From DATCLS01 sp036563805 (lineage in GTDB: Bacteria > Actinomycetota > Acidimicrobiia > Acidimicrobiales > VFJN01): 64,000 nucleotides of DNA. The notes beneath the pieces are model-generated. The model saw nothing but the letters and a program-made list of their open reading frames with translations, made no database searches and was not told where the DNA came from. The position numbers and the translations under genes are program-made. Shown here piece by piece: positions 27,928 to 36,042 of the stretch. The first letter of the stretch is position 1; every line of letters begins with the position of its first letter. The stretch lies in the NCBI GenBank assembly GCA_036563805.1, contig DATCLS010000061.1:1-64000 (forward strand), in the 5' to 3' direction.

Positions 27928-29532
27928 TCAGGCGACGTGGCGGCGGGCGCGCAGGACGACGTCGTGGGGGTGGTGGGCCGCGGACGCCGCGCCGGGCGGG
28001 CGCGGGCGGGTCTCGTGGACCTCGATGGTCCAGCCCGGCGCGCCGGTCAGGGCGGCGGCCACGTCGTCGACCCGCACGTAGGCGTCGGGGTCGAACGGCC
28101 GGGTCGGGCCGTCGGGCCCGGCCACCGGCCCCGCCGCGAGGTCGTGGCCGACCACGAGCAGCGTGCCGCCGGGCGCCACCGCGTCCAGCAGGTTGCGGAC
28201 GGCCCGCCCGTCGGGCGTCCGGGGGATCGCGGCGTACTGGGCGGACACCAGGTCGAACGCCCCGGCCGGGAACGGGTCGAGCCCGTTGGCGTCGGCCCGC
28301 CGGCACTCGATGGCCACGCCCCGCTCGGCGGCGGCCGCCGCCACCCGGTCCAGAGCCCGCCCCGAGACGTCGCTGGCGGTCACCGTCCACCCCCGCTCGG
28401 CCAGCCACAGGGCGTCGCCGCCCTCCCCGGCGCCGACGTCGAGGGCCCGGCCGGGCGTGAGGCCGCCGGCCTCGGCGACCAGCGCGCCGTTGGGACGGCC
28501 GCTCCACAAGGGGCCGGAGGCGTAGCGGCGGTCCCAGTCGGCCGCCGGGGCCGAGGGCCGGGCGGCGGCCCGGACGTCCTCGTCGGCGAGGTCGACGGCG
28601 ATGGCGGCGCCCACCCGGCCGCCCTGGGCGGCGGCCTGGGCGACCTGCTGGACGGGATCGGTGACGTTGCCGGCGGCGTACAGGCCGGGCACGCCGGCGA
28701 CCGCCCCGGTGGCGTCGGTCTCGACGACGTCGCCGAGCCCGCTCGGGTGGGGCGCGGTCCGGAGCCCCAGGGGCGCGAACGGCTCGACCCGCACCGCGAA
28801 GCGGGGGCCGACCGCCACCCCGCCGGCGGGGAGCCGCTCGCCGCTCGCCAGCTCGACGGCGGCGACGCGGCCGTCACCGCCGGTGACGACCCGGCGCACG
28901 GGGCCGGGGACGACCGCCACGCCGGCGGCCCGCAGGGCGGCGAGACGGCCGCCGTCCCACCCCTCGTCACCGAGGACCTCCCCGTGGAGCACGACGGTCA
29001 GGTCGTCGGTGAGCTGGCGGAACAGCCCGGTGGGGTGGAGCCCGGCGGGGTGGGTGACGATCTGGACGAGCGGCCGGTCCCGCAGCTCGTAGCCGTGGCA
29101 GAACGGGCAGTGGACGACGTCGTGCCCCCACCGCTCGGCCACGCCTTCGATGGCGGGCAGCTCGTCCACCAGGCCGGTGGCAGCCAGCACCCGCCGGGCG
29201 AGAAGGGCGTGGCCGCCGGCGAGCTCGACCCGGAAGCGGCCGTCGCCGGCGTCGCGGGTCACCCGGGTCACGCGCCCGGCGAGCACCTCCCCGCCGTAGC
29301 GGCGGACCTCCTCCCGCCCGGCGGCGAGCAGCTCGGCCGGCGGCCGGCCGTCCCAGCCGAGGTAGCTGTGCATGTGGATGGCGGGGGCGTTCCGGGGCTC
29401 GCCGGCGTCGACGACGATCACCGATCGGCGCTGGCGCCCGAGCTGGAGGGCGGCCGCCAGCCCGGCGGCCGAGCCGCCGACGACGGCGACGTCGCACCAC
29501 CGCTCGACGGGTTGGGGAACGTGGTCGCTCAT
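27928..29532 (-). CDS. Thioredoxin-reductase-like oxidoreductase fused to SAM methyltransferase
   Basis: 534 aa in two domains. Residues 1-315 are an NAD(P)/FAD oxidoreductase: DVAVVGGSAAGLAAALQLG (FAD), CPFCHGYE (redox-active CxxC, preceded by DVVH) and GLYAAGNVTDPVQQVAQAAAQG (FAD C-terminal). Residues about 330-534 are a class I methyltransferase: ALDVGAGEGGDALWLAERG (SAM motif I), TVTASDVSGRALDRVA, then FDLVSAQYAAIPR and LLVVGHD. The same two-domain protein is known from other actinobacteria; its substrate is not established. ATG 29532 is divergent from an XRE-cupin regulator across 102 bp, suggesting joint control. Confidence 0.9.
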   Translation of the reverse strand: MSDHVPQPVERWCDVAVVGGSAAGLAAALQLGRQRRSVIVVDAGEPRNAPAIHMHSYLGWDGRPPAELLAAGREEVRRYGGEVLAGRVTRVTRDAGDGRFRVELAGGHALLARRVLAATGLVDELPAIEGVAERWGHDVVHCPFCHGYELRDRPLVQIVTHPAGLHPTGLFRQLTDDLTVVLHGEVLGDEGWDGGRLAALRAAGVAVVPGPVRRVVTGGDGRVAAVELASGERLPAGGVAVGPRFAVRVEPFAPLGLRTAPHPSGLGDVVETDATGAVAGVPGLYAAGNVTDPVQQVAQAAAQGGRVGAAIAVDLADEDVRAAARPSAPAADWDRRYASGPLWSGRPNGALVAEAGGLTPGRALDVGAGEGGDALWLAERGWTVTASDVSGRALDRVAAAAAERGVAIECRRADANGLDPFPAGAFDLVSAQYAAIPRTPDGRAVRNLLDAVAPGGTLLVVGHDLAAGPVAGPDGPTRPFDPDAYVRVDDVAAALTGAPGWTIEVHETRPRPPGAASAAHHPHDVVLRARRHVA

Positions 29533-29557
29533 GGACCGGACGATAGGGTCATTCTCG

Positions 29558-29588
29558 TATATCGCACGCGAACTTGCAGTATTCGCAA
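29558..29588. promoter_or_regulatory. Candidate operator between reductase-methyltransferase and XRE-cupin genes
   Basis: The only AT-rich patch in the divergent 102-bp intergenic region holds GTATATCGCA (29558-29567) and GTATTCGCAA (29579-29588). They are related half-sites 21 bp apart, two helical turns. CGAA and TTCG arms flank the second. It is a likely binding site for the XRE-cupin regulator and contains the promoters of both genes; the exact -35/-10 elements are not clear. Confidence 0.4.
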
Positions 29589-29634
29589 GACCGTCGCACC
29601 GGCGCCCGCACTGGAGGGCGCCAGGAGGAGCGCC

Positions 29635-30216
29635 ATGGCCGACCTCGCCGAGATCGAACGGGTGGTGCGCACCCGACTGCGCAGCCTCCGCACCACGCTG
29701 GGCCTGTCGCTCGACGAGCTGGCGGCCCGCACCGCCCTCAGCCCGTCCACGATCAGCCGGATCGAGACCGGTAAGCGGGCCATCAGCCTCGACGTCCTGC
29801 TACCGCTGGCCGCCGCCCTCCAGGTCGACCTCGACGCGCTCCTCGACGTGCGCAGCGACGACGACGTCGTGATCCGCCCGGCACCCCACGCCGCCGGCGG
29901 GCGCACGACCTGGATGCTGAGCCGACCGACCAGTCGCACGATCGCGGTCAAGGTGCGGATCGAGCCGACCCCGGCGCCGCCCGAGCCCCGGGTCCACCCC
30001 GGCCACGACTGGTTCTTCGTGCTCGAGGGCCGGGTCCGCCTGACGCTCGGCGAGCGGGAGATCCTCGTCGAGGCCGGCGAGGCCGCCGAGTTCGGCACGA
30101 TGACACCGCACGCGCTGGCCGCCGTCGACGGCCCCGCCGAGATCCTCCAGATCTTCGACCGCGACGGCCACCGCGCCCACGTCCACCACGCCGCCGGCGA
30201 CCCGGCGGCCGGGTAG
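29635..30216 (+). CDS. XRE-family HTH regulator with C-terminal cupin
   Basis: 193 aa. The N-terminal lambda-repressor-type HTH reads LRSLRTTLGLSLDELAARTALS, then PSTISRIETGKRAISLDVLLPLAAAL (here cut in two). Residues 110-180 form a cupin (HPGHDWFFVLEGRVRLTLG, EAGEAAEFGTMTPHAL) that probably binds a small ligand. ATG 29635 follows AGGAGGAGCGCC, an excellent ribosome-binding site. Divergent orientation relative to the reductase-methyltransferase suggests it regulates that gene and itself. Confidence 0.88.
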   Translation: MADLAEIERVVRTRLRSLRTTLGLSLDELAARTALSPSTISRIETGKRAISLDVLLPLAAALQVDLDALLDVRSDDDVVIRPAPHAAGGRTTWMLSRPTSRTIAVKVRIEPTPAPPEPRVHPGHDWFFVLEGRVRLTLGEREILVEAGEAAEFGTMTPHALAAVDGPAEILQIFDRDGHRAHVHHAAGDPAAG

Positions 30217-30299
30217 CGGGGCCGCGCCGGGCCGGCCCCGACCGGCCGCCCCACCCCGGATCTCGACACGCCCGCCGATCCCGGCAAGGATCACCCGTC

Positions 30300-31022
30300 G
30301 TGGCGACCCGGCGGATCACCCGAACCAAGACGAGCGCAGCCGTCGCCGACCACATCCTCGAGCAGATCTTCGAGGGACGCCTCCGGTCGGGCGACCGGAT
30401 CGACCTCGACGAGCTGTGTCGCGAGCTCGACGTGAGCCGGCTGCCGGTCCGCGAGGCGATCGTGATGCTCGAGCGCGACGGCATCGTGTCCTCGGCCTAT
30501 CACCGCGGGGTGTTCGTCGAGCCGTTCGACGCCGAGTCGATCATCGACGACTTCGAGGTCATCGGGCTGCTCAGCGGCGTCGCCGTCCGGCGCCTGGCCG
30601 ACAAGCAGGACCCGGAGGTGATCGCCGCCCTCCAGGGCCTGATCGACGAGCTGCGGGCCACGCCGCCCGAGGACGACAACCGCGTGGTCGAGCTGGTGCG
30701 CACGATCCTCACCACCGAGCACCGGGCCGGCGGGTCCCGCCGCCTGCGGGCCGAGCTTCGGGCGTTCACCGGGTACCTGCCGCTGGCGTTCCGCATCTCG
30801 ATCGGCCGCAGCCACGAGGACACGGTCCGGGCCCACGCCCGCGTCGTGGAGGCGATCGCCGCCGGCGACGGCGAGAAGGCGGCCCGGTACCGGCTCGACG
30901 ACTTCCGCGACACCGGCCGACGCATCGTCGCCGAGCTGGAGCGGCGGGGCGTCCTCCACGACGGCGGCGAGTCCGAGCCCGCCAGCGATGCCGAGGCCGA
31001 GGCGGAAGCGGCCGGGGCGTAG
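30300..31022 (+). CDS. GntR-family (FCD-type) transcriptional regulator
   Basis: 240 aa. The N-terminal winged helix has SAAVADHILEQIFEGRLRSG, DRIDLDELCRELDVSRLPVREA and GIVSSAYHRGVFV, followed by an all-helical FCD-like ligand domain with HEDTVRAHARVVEAIAAGD. These regulators usually sense carboxylates or acyl compounds. GTG 30300 follows CAAGGATC. It sits between the reductase-methyltransferase and a leftward VOC/thioesterase pair and may control the neighbouring catabolic genes. The acidic Glu/Ala tail is low complexity. Confidence 0.85.
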   Translation: MATRRITRTKTSAAVADHILEQIFEGRLRSGDRIDLDELCRELDVSRLPVREAIVMLERDGIVSSAYHRGVFVEPFDAESIIDDFEVIGLLSGVAVRRLADKQDPEVIAALQGLIDELRATPPEDDNRVVELVRTILTTEHRAGGSRRLRAELRAFTGYLPLAFRISIGRSHEDTVRAHARVVEAIAAGDGEKAARYRLDDFRDTGRRIVAELERRGVLHDGGESEPASDAEAEAEAAGA

Positions 31023-31047
31023 GCCCCTCCTCCCCCCCGGCCCGGAG

Positions 31048-31623
31048 CTACGGCGCCCGCCCGTCGGGCCCCAGGATCCGCACCGGGTCGGTGCCGTCCC
31101 AGGTGACCGCCGCCCGGGCCAGCATGGCCAGGTTGTGCAGGAAGCCCGGCGTGCTCTCGACCACCTCGGTGTAGAAGCCGAAGTCGGCGGACGTGTCGAC
31201 GAAGGCCGTCCGGAACCGCCCCGCGTCGCTCTCGGCCGCGATCTCGTAGCCGAGGGCCTCGTAGTGGGCCTTCTTGCCGTCGTAGTCGGGCGTGACGGTG
31301 GCGAGCTGGTGGAAGGCGCAGGTGCCGCCCCGACTCCACTCGCGGTACACGCTGGGCCGGTCGCAGTACTGGTGGATCAGCTCGATCTGGACCGGCCCGG
31401 CCTGGGCCACCCCGACCTGGCAGGTGATCGTCGCCGGGGCACCCCGGTAGGTGGCGTGCTGGTCGAAGGTGGGCAGGACGTGGAACGGGCCCACGCCGAA
31501 CACCCGGGCCCACCGCTCGGCGGCGACGGGCACCTCGTCGTCGACGAGGAAGCCCAGCTGGAAGAAGCGGTACTCGCCGTCGGGCCAGGGCTCCTGGTAC
31601 AGCGGGTGGCCGATCGGGCTCAC
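31048..31623 (-). CDS. VOC-family (glyoxalase-like) protein
   Basis: 191 aa. YRFFQLGFLVDDEVPVAAERW followed by FGVGPFHVLP resembles the glyoxalase_4 type of vicinal-oxygen-chelate domain that is common in actinobacterial steroid and acyl catabolic clusters. A second module includes QIELIHQYCDRPSVYREW and CAFHQLATVTPDYD. GTG 31623 overlaps the stop of the TesB gene (GTGA), so both are made from one mRNA. The function is probably enzymatic but unassigned. Confidence 0.72.
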   Translation of the reverse strand: MSPIGHPLYQEPWPDGEYRFFQLGFLVDDEVPVAAERWARVFGVGPFHVLPTFDQHATYRGAPATITCQVGVAQAGPVQIELIHQYCDRPSVYREWSRGGTCAFHQLATVTPDYDGKKAHYEALGYEIAAESDAGRFRTAFVDTSADFGFYTEVVESTPGFLHNLAMLARAAVTWDGTDPVRILGPDGRAP

Positions 31624-32507
31624 AGCACCAGCACCTCCTGCACGGCGGTGGCGACCAGGCGGCCGGCGTCGTCGTGGATCGCGCCTCGGGCCAGGCCCCG
31701 GTCGCCGACCACGGCCGGGGCCTCCTGGGTGTAGAGGTGCCACCGGTCGAACCGCACCGGCCGGTGGAACCACAGGGCGTGGTCGAGGCTCAGGCCGTTG
31801 GCCCGGCCCGGCCCGCCGGCGTCCGGCCGGTCCCGGAACGCGGCGCGGAACACCATGTCCATGAGCAGGAAGTCGCTGGCGTAGGCCAGGAGGGCGGCGT
31901 GGCGCACGGGGTCGTCGCCCAGGGCCCGCGGCGCCCGGATCCAGTGCGACCGGACGGGGTCGTTCGACGGCGGGCCCAGGAACGACGGCGGCTCGCCCAT
32001 GCGGAACTCGACCGGCGGTGGTTGCTCGATCCAGTGGCGCCCGTGAGCGGCCAGCTCGGGCGGGAGCTCGGCGGCCCAGTCCTGGAGCGTCGGCAGCTCC
32101 TCGGGCGGCGGCGTCGGGGGCGGCGGCGCGGTCACGTCGGGCTCGGACCCGCCCTCGTGGAACGAGACGACGGCGTTCAGCAGCGGCGCGCCCGCCTCGG
32201 CCACGGTGACCTGGCGCCGGGCCATGGTCCGCCCGTCGCGCAGCCGGTCGACGGCGACGTCCAGCGGCCGGCCGGGCGTCCCGGCCTTCACGAACGTGGC
32301 GTGCAGCGAGTGCGGGGGCTTGCCGGTGACGGTGGCCGCCGCGGCCACCAGGGCCTGGGCCAGGAGCTGGCCGCCGTAGACGCGCGGCAGCGACCGGCGG
32401 GCGTCGGGCGGGGCCCGGAACCGGTCGTCGCCGTGCCGCTCCAGCTCGAGCGCCCCCAGGAGCGCGTCGAGCGCAGCGTCGAGGCGGGACGGCAGGGACG
32501 AGAGCAC
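31620..32507 (-). CDS. tesB: Acyl-CoA thioesterase II (TesB-like)
   Basis: 295 aa, the usual TesB length. The first hotdog contains RVYGGQLLAQALVAAAATV and SLHATFVKAGTPGRPLD; the second contains HAALLAYASDFLLMDMV, SLDHALWFHRPVRFDRWHL and GRLVATAVQEVLVL (catalytic Asp, Thr/Ser and Gln regions of TesB). It hydrolyses medium- and long-chain acyl-CoA in the cytoplasm. GTG 32507 has TAGACT 6 nt upstream of it on the minus strand, consistent with a leaderless promoter. It is divergent from the epimerase-sulfotransferase genes. Confidence 0.88.
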   Translation of the reverse strand: MLSSLPSRLDAALDALLGALELERHGDDRFRAPPDARRSLPRVYGGQLLAQALVAAAATVTGKPPHSLHATFVKAGTPGRPLDVAVDRLRDGRTMARRQVTVAEAGAPLLNAVVSFHEGGSEPDVTAPPPPTPPPEELPTLQDWAAELPPELAAHGRHWIEQPPPVEFRMGEPPSFLGPPSNDPVRSHWIRAPRALGDDPVRHAALLAYASDFLLMDMVFRAAFRDRPDAGGPGRANGLSLDHALWFHRPVRFDRWHLYTQEAPAVVGDRGLARGAIHDDAGRLVATAVQEVLVL

Positions 32508-32630
32508 GGCGGTAGTCTAGGCGGCAGTTTGATCAAAGATCTGTTATGCGATTACATGCCGCCACACGCCCTGACAGGACGGCGTGAGCGAACGGCATCG
32601 CAGGACAGGGGTGCTCGCCGAGGGGGGCGC
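32508..32630. promoter_or_regulatory. Divergent promoter region with palindrome TTTGATCAAA
   Basis: This 123-bp gap separates the leftward thioesterase gene from the rightward epimerase gene. It is relatively AT-rich and contains the perfect 10-bp palindrome TTTGATCAAA at 32528-32537, followed by GATCTGTTATGCGATTACAT. The leftward gene has a TAGACT -10-like hexamer at 32514-32519. The palindrome is a candidate operator for the nearby GntR protein or another local regulator. Confidence 0.4.
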
Positions 32631-33548
32631 ATGCTGAGCGACGAGAAGGTCCTCATCACCGGCCCGGCCGGCCGCATCGCCTTCGGCCTGGCCAAGACGC
32701 TGGCGGCGGACAACGAGGTGTGGGGCATCGCCCGCTTCCAGGACGCCGCGGCCCGGGCCGAGGTCGAGGCGCTGGGTGTGACGACCCGGGCCGTCGACCT
32801 GGCCGACGGCGACTTCGGCGACCTGCCGTCCGACTTCACCTACCTGCTGCACGTCGCCGCCGACTTCGGCGAGGACTACGAGCGGGGCCTCCGCGTCAAC
32901 GCCGAGGGCACCGGGCTGCTGCTGGCCCACTGCCGGCGGGCGAAGGCGGCGCTGGTCATGTCGACCGTGACCGTCTACCGGCCCCACCCCGACCCCTGGC
33001 ACGCCTTCCGAGAGGACGACCCGCTGGGCGACGCCGGCCTCCCCTCGCCCCGGCCGTACTCGATCACGAAGATCGCCGAGGAGGCGGTGGCCCGGTACTG
33101 CGCCCGCCACCTCGAGCTGCCGATCACGATCGCCCGGATGGGCTGCGCCTACGGCGACCGGGGCGGGCTGCCCCTGTGGCACCTCAACGCCATCGCGGCC
33201 GGCGAGCCGGTCGTCGCCCGGTGGGACCCCCTCCCCTACAGCCCCATCCACTACGACGACATCAACGCCCAGCTCGAGCCGCTGCTCGACGCTGCGTCCG
33301 TGCCGGCGACGATCGTGAACTGGTGCGGCGACGTACCGGTCACCGTGCAGGAGTGGTCGGCGTACTTCGGCGAGCTGCTCGGCACCGAGGCCCGGGTCGT
33401 GACCGAGGTGGTGCCGGGCGCCTCGGTCGGCTCGGTCGGCGACCACACCAAGCGGGCCGCCCTCACCGGGCCGTGCCGGGTCGACTGGCGCGACGGCTTC
33501 CGCGACATGGCCGCTCTCCACGTCCCCGACCGCGTGAAGGCAGGTTGA
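32631..33548 (+). CDS. NAD-dependent epimerase/dehydratase-family protein
   Basis: 305 aa, extended SDR. The cofactor loop VLITGPAGRIAFGLAKTLA deviates slightly from TGxxGxxG. The active site is VMSTVTVYRP with RPYSITKIAEEAVA (Ser, Tyr, Lys of YxxxK), and ITIARMGCAYGDRGGLP follows. These proteins reduce, oxidise or epimerise sugar or acyl intermediates. ATG 32631 follows GAGGGGGGCGC. It is 1 bp from the downstream sulfotransferase and starts the rightward cluster. Confidence 0.85.
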   Translation: MLSDEKVLITGPAGRIAFGLAKTLAADNEVWGIARFQDAAARAEVEALGVTTRAVDLADGDFGDLPSDFTYLLHVAADFGEDYERGLRVNAEGTGLLLAHCRRAKAALVMSTVTVYRPHPDPWHAFREDDPLGDAGLPSPRPYSITKIAEEAVARYCARHLELPITIARMGCAYGDRGGLPLWHLNAIAAGEPVVARWDPLPYSPIHYDDINAQLEPLLDAASVPATIVNWCGDVPVTVQEWSAYFGELLGTEARVVTEVVPGASVGSVGDHTKRAALTGPCRVDWRDGFRDMAALHVPDRVKAG

Positions 33549-33549
33549 C

Positions 33550-34692
33550 ATGGGCCGCTACCCATCCGCCGACCAGCTGCTGACCGAGGCCGCCGAGCGG
33601 GCTGGGCGATCCGACTTCGGCCCCGGCGACTTCCGGGACGGGCTCGTCGTGCTGCTCGACAGCCTCGAGCGCGACGGCGACCTGAGCCCCGACGCCGACG
33701 CCGCCGTCGTCGACGACCTCCGCCGCCGGCTCGTCAACCGGCTCGAGGTCGAGGCCTGGTACGCCGAGCACCCCGAGGTCGAGGTCGTCGCGGTCCGGGG
33801 CCCGGTGGACATCAACGGCCTGCCCCGCACCGGCACCACCGCCCTGGCCGACATGTTGTCGCTCGACCCGCAGTTCCGTTCACTGCGGGGCTGGGAGCAG
33901 GTGCGGCCGGTCCCGCCCCCGATCGCCGGGCGGGAGGCCGAGGACCCCCGCCGCCGGGCGTTCGAGGAGGCGCAGGCCCAGCGGACGGAGGCCGAGAAGG
34001 CCATGCACATCATGGAGATCGACGCCACGATGGAGGACACCGAGCTCCTCGGCATGGCGTTCCACGGCCAGGGGATGACGCTCCCGGTGCCCAGCTACCG
34101 CACCTGGTGGCGGAAGGCCGACCTCACCGAGACCTACCGCTACCACCGGCGCGTGGTGAAGCTGCTCGGCTCGCAGTGCCCGCCCGACCTGTGGCTGTTC
34201 AAGGCGCCACACCACAAGTTCCACCTCGAGGCGCTGGCCGGCGCCTATCCCGACGTGCGGTTCGTGATGACGCACCGCGACCCTGCCAAGGTGGTCCCCT
34301 CCTACGCCAGCCTCGTGTCGACGGTCCTGCCCCCACCCGACGGCGAGCGCGACCTGCAGGCGCTGGGCCGGGAGATCTGCCACCACCTGCGGGAGGGCGT
34401 CGACCAGGCGATGGACCAGCGGGCCCGCCTGGGCGAGGACCGCTTCCTCGACATCCACCACCGCGAGCTGGTGGCCGACCCGCAGGGCACGATCCGGCGC
34501 ATCTACGACTGGCTCGACCTGGAGCTGAAGCCCGACGTGGCCCGGACGATCTTCGACTGGCAGGAGCGGAACCGGATGGGCGCGGCCAGCAAACACCGCT
34601 ACACGGCCGAGCAGTTCGGGCTCACCCCCGACCAGATCCGCGCCGACTACGACCGCTACATCCGGCATTTCGACGTGCCGCTGGAGGGCTGA
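33550..34692 (+). CDS. Sulfotransferase-family protein
   Basis: 380 aa. The PAPS 5'-phosphosulfate loop is INGLPRTGTTALADMLS near residue 88-104, and the 3'-phosphate site is RFVMTHRDPAKVVPSYASL. RFLDIHHRELVADPQGTIRRI is the C-terminal conserved block of bacterial sulfotransferase_3-type proteins. Homologues of this subgroup are frequent in mycobacteria and related actinobacteria in lipid or steroid clusters; whether they transfer sulfate is not established for most. It follows the epimerase gene directly. Confidence 0.85.
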   Translation: MGRYPSADQLLTEAAERAGRSDFGPGDFRDGLVVLLDSLERDGDLSPDADAAVVDDLRRRLVNRLEVEAWYAEHPEVEVVAVRGPVDINGLPRTGTTALADMLSLDPQFRSLRGWEQVRPVPPPIAGREAEDPRRRAFEEAQAQRTEAEKAMHIMEIDATMEDTELLGMAFHGQGMTLPVPSYRTWWRKADLTETYRYHRRVVKLLGSQCPPDLWLFKAPHHKFHLEALAGAYPDVRFVMTHRDPAKVVPSYASLVSTVLPPPDGERDLQALGREICHHLREGVDQAMDQRARLGEDRFLDIHHRELVADPQGTIRRIYDWLDLELKPDVARTIFDWQERNRMGAASKHRYTAEQFGLTPDQIRADYDRYIRHFDVPLEG

Positions 34693-34737
34693 CCCGATGG
34701 CCGTGACCGACCCCGACCTGCCGCTGGAGGGCCGACC
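34672..34737 (+). repeat. 23-bp near-duplicate carrying the ribosome-binding site
   Basis: The segment at 34672-34694 (end of the sulfotransferase gene) recurs with two mismatches at 34715-34737, both ending CTGGAGGGC then T/C then GACC. The first copy precedes ATG 34697, which opens a 14-codon frame (MAVTDPDLPLEGRP) whose stop overlaps GTG 34738. The second copy supplies the ribosome-binding site of the DUF1214 gene. It may be a small tandem duplication or a translated leader. Confidence 0.55.
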
Positions 34738-35946
34738 GTGACCGACCTCCCGTCCTGGCAGGAGCAGCTGCGCGCCCTCGAGCCGGTCGTCGACGACCTG
34801 ATCGCCGACTGGCGGCCCGACGGCGCCACCGAGGCCGAGCGCCAGGACATGACCAAGCTGGCGCTGTCGATCCTGGCCAACGGCTACCTGTGCCACGTCT
34901 ACACCGACGACACCCGCCCGGCGTTCATGCCGCTGTGGAACTTCGCCTGCAACCAGGGCGGCCCCAACCCCGACTACGTCTACCTGCAGGCCGAGATCGA
35001 CGAGAACGGCGTCTACGAGATCACCGGGTTCCGGGGCACGACGCGGTTCGTCGAGATCACCCAGCAGCAGCGCCGGATCATGGGCCTCGACCTGTTCGAG
35101 CGGCCCCAGGGCTCCCGCCCGGCGGGCCGGGGGCCGACCACCCACGAGCTCGACGACCTGACCATCGGCGACGACGGCTCGTTCCGGGTGATCCTCAGTG
35201 CCGAGCGGCCCGAGGGCTACGACGGCGACTGGTGGCAGATGGACCCCGGCGTGCAGTCGCTGCTCGTCCGCAAGTGCGCCTGCGACTGGATCAACGAGGA
35301 GGACGCCCGCATCGCCATCAACCGGCTCGACACGCCGGGCGCCGACATGACGCCGGGGGCGTTCGCGGCACGGTTCGCCGAGCTGCCCCGGTGGATCGAG
35401 GGGATGATCGCCTTCGACATGCGGCTCGTCCGCCACTACCTCGAGCACCACGGCAAGAACGTGCTGCTGCGGTCGCAGTGGATCCAGCAGGGCGGCGGCC
35501 TCGCCACCAAGCAGGCGTACTACGACGGCATCTACGAGATCGCCGACGACGAGGCGCTGATCGTCGCGTTCCCCGTGCCCGACCCGTGCCGCTACTGGCA
35601 GATCCTCGTGGCCGACGACCGGTTCGCCACCGTCGACTGGGTCAACCGCCAGTCCAGCCTCAACGACGTGCAGGCCAACGTCGACGACGACGGCTGGTTC
35701 CGGGGCGTGGTGGCCCGCCGGGACCCCGGCGTGTGGAACTGGCTCGACAAGGCCGACTTCCCCTGGGGCGTCCTCCAGGCCCGCTTCTACCAGGCGGCGG
35801 AGTACCCGGAGGCCACGGTCACCAAGGTGCCGGTCGCCGAGGTGCTCGACCACCTTCCGGCCAGCACCCGCACGGTCACGCCGGCCGAGCGGGAGGAGCA
35901 GCTGCGGACGCGGCGGACGGGGGCGCAGCTGCGGCGGATCTGGTAG
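34738..35946 (+). CDS. DUF1214-type protein
   Basis: 402 aa with no signal peptide or membrane segment. DNGWFRGVVARR-like text (DDDGWFRGVVARRDPGVWNW), YWQILVADDRFATVDWVNRQ and the Gly/aromatic-rich mid-region match the DUF1214/DUF1254 family of actinobacterial proteins found beside sulfotransferases and SDRs. Biochemical function unknown. GTG 34738 follows CTGGAGGGCCGACC. Third gene of the rightward cluster. Confidence 0.7.
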   Translation: MTDLPSWQEQLRALEPVVDDLIADWRPDGATEAERQDMTKLALSILANGYLCHVYTDDTRPAFMPLWNFACNQGGPNPDYVYLQAEIDENGVYEITGFRGTTRFVEITQQQRRIMGLDLFERPQGSRPAGRGPTTHELDDLTIGDDGSFRVILSAERPEGYDGDWWQMDPGVQSLLVRKCACDWINEEDARIAINRLDTPGADMTPGAFAARFAELPRWIEGMIAFDMRLVRHYLEHHGKNVLLRSQWIQQGGGLATKQAYYDGIYEIADDEALIVAFPVPDPCRYWQILVADDRFATVDWVNRQSSLNDVQANVDDDGWFRGVVARRDPGVWNWLDKADFPWGVLQARFYQAAEYPEATVTKVPVAEVLDHLPASTRTVTPAEREEQLRTRRTGAQLRRIW

Positions 35947-36042
35947 CGGCGTCTTTCGGCGCCCGGGCCGGGCGCTCGGCCGGGGCCCCGGGCCGGGCGG
36001 CCGACCGGGCGCAGGGTCGGGCGGTCCGACACAATGCGGCCG

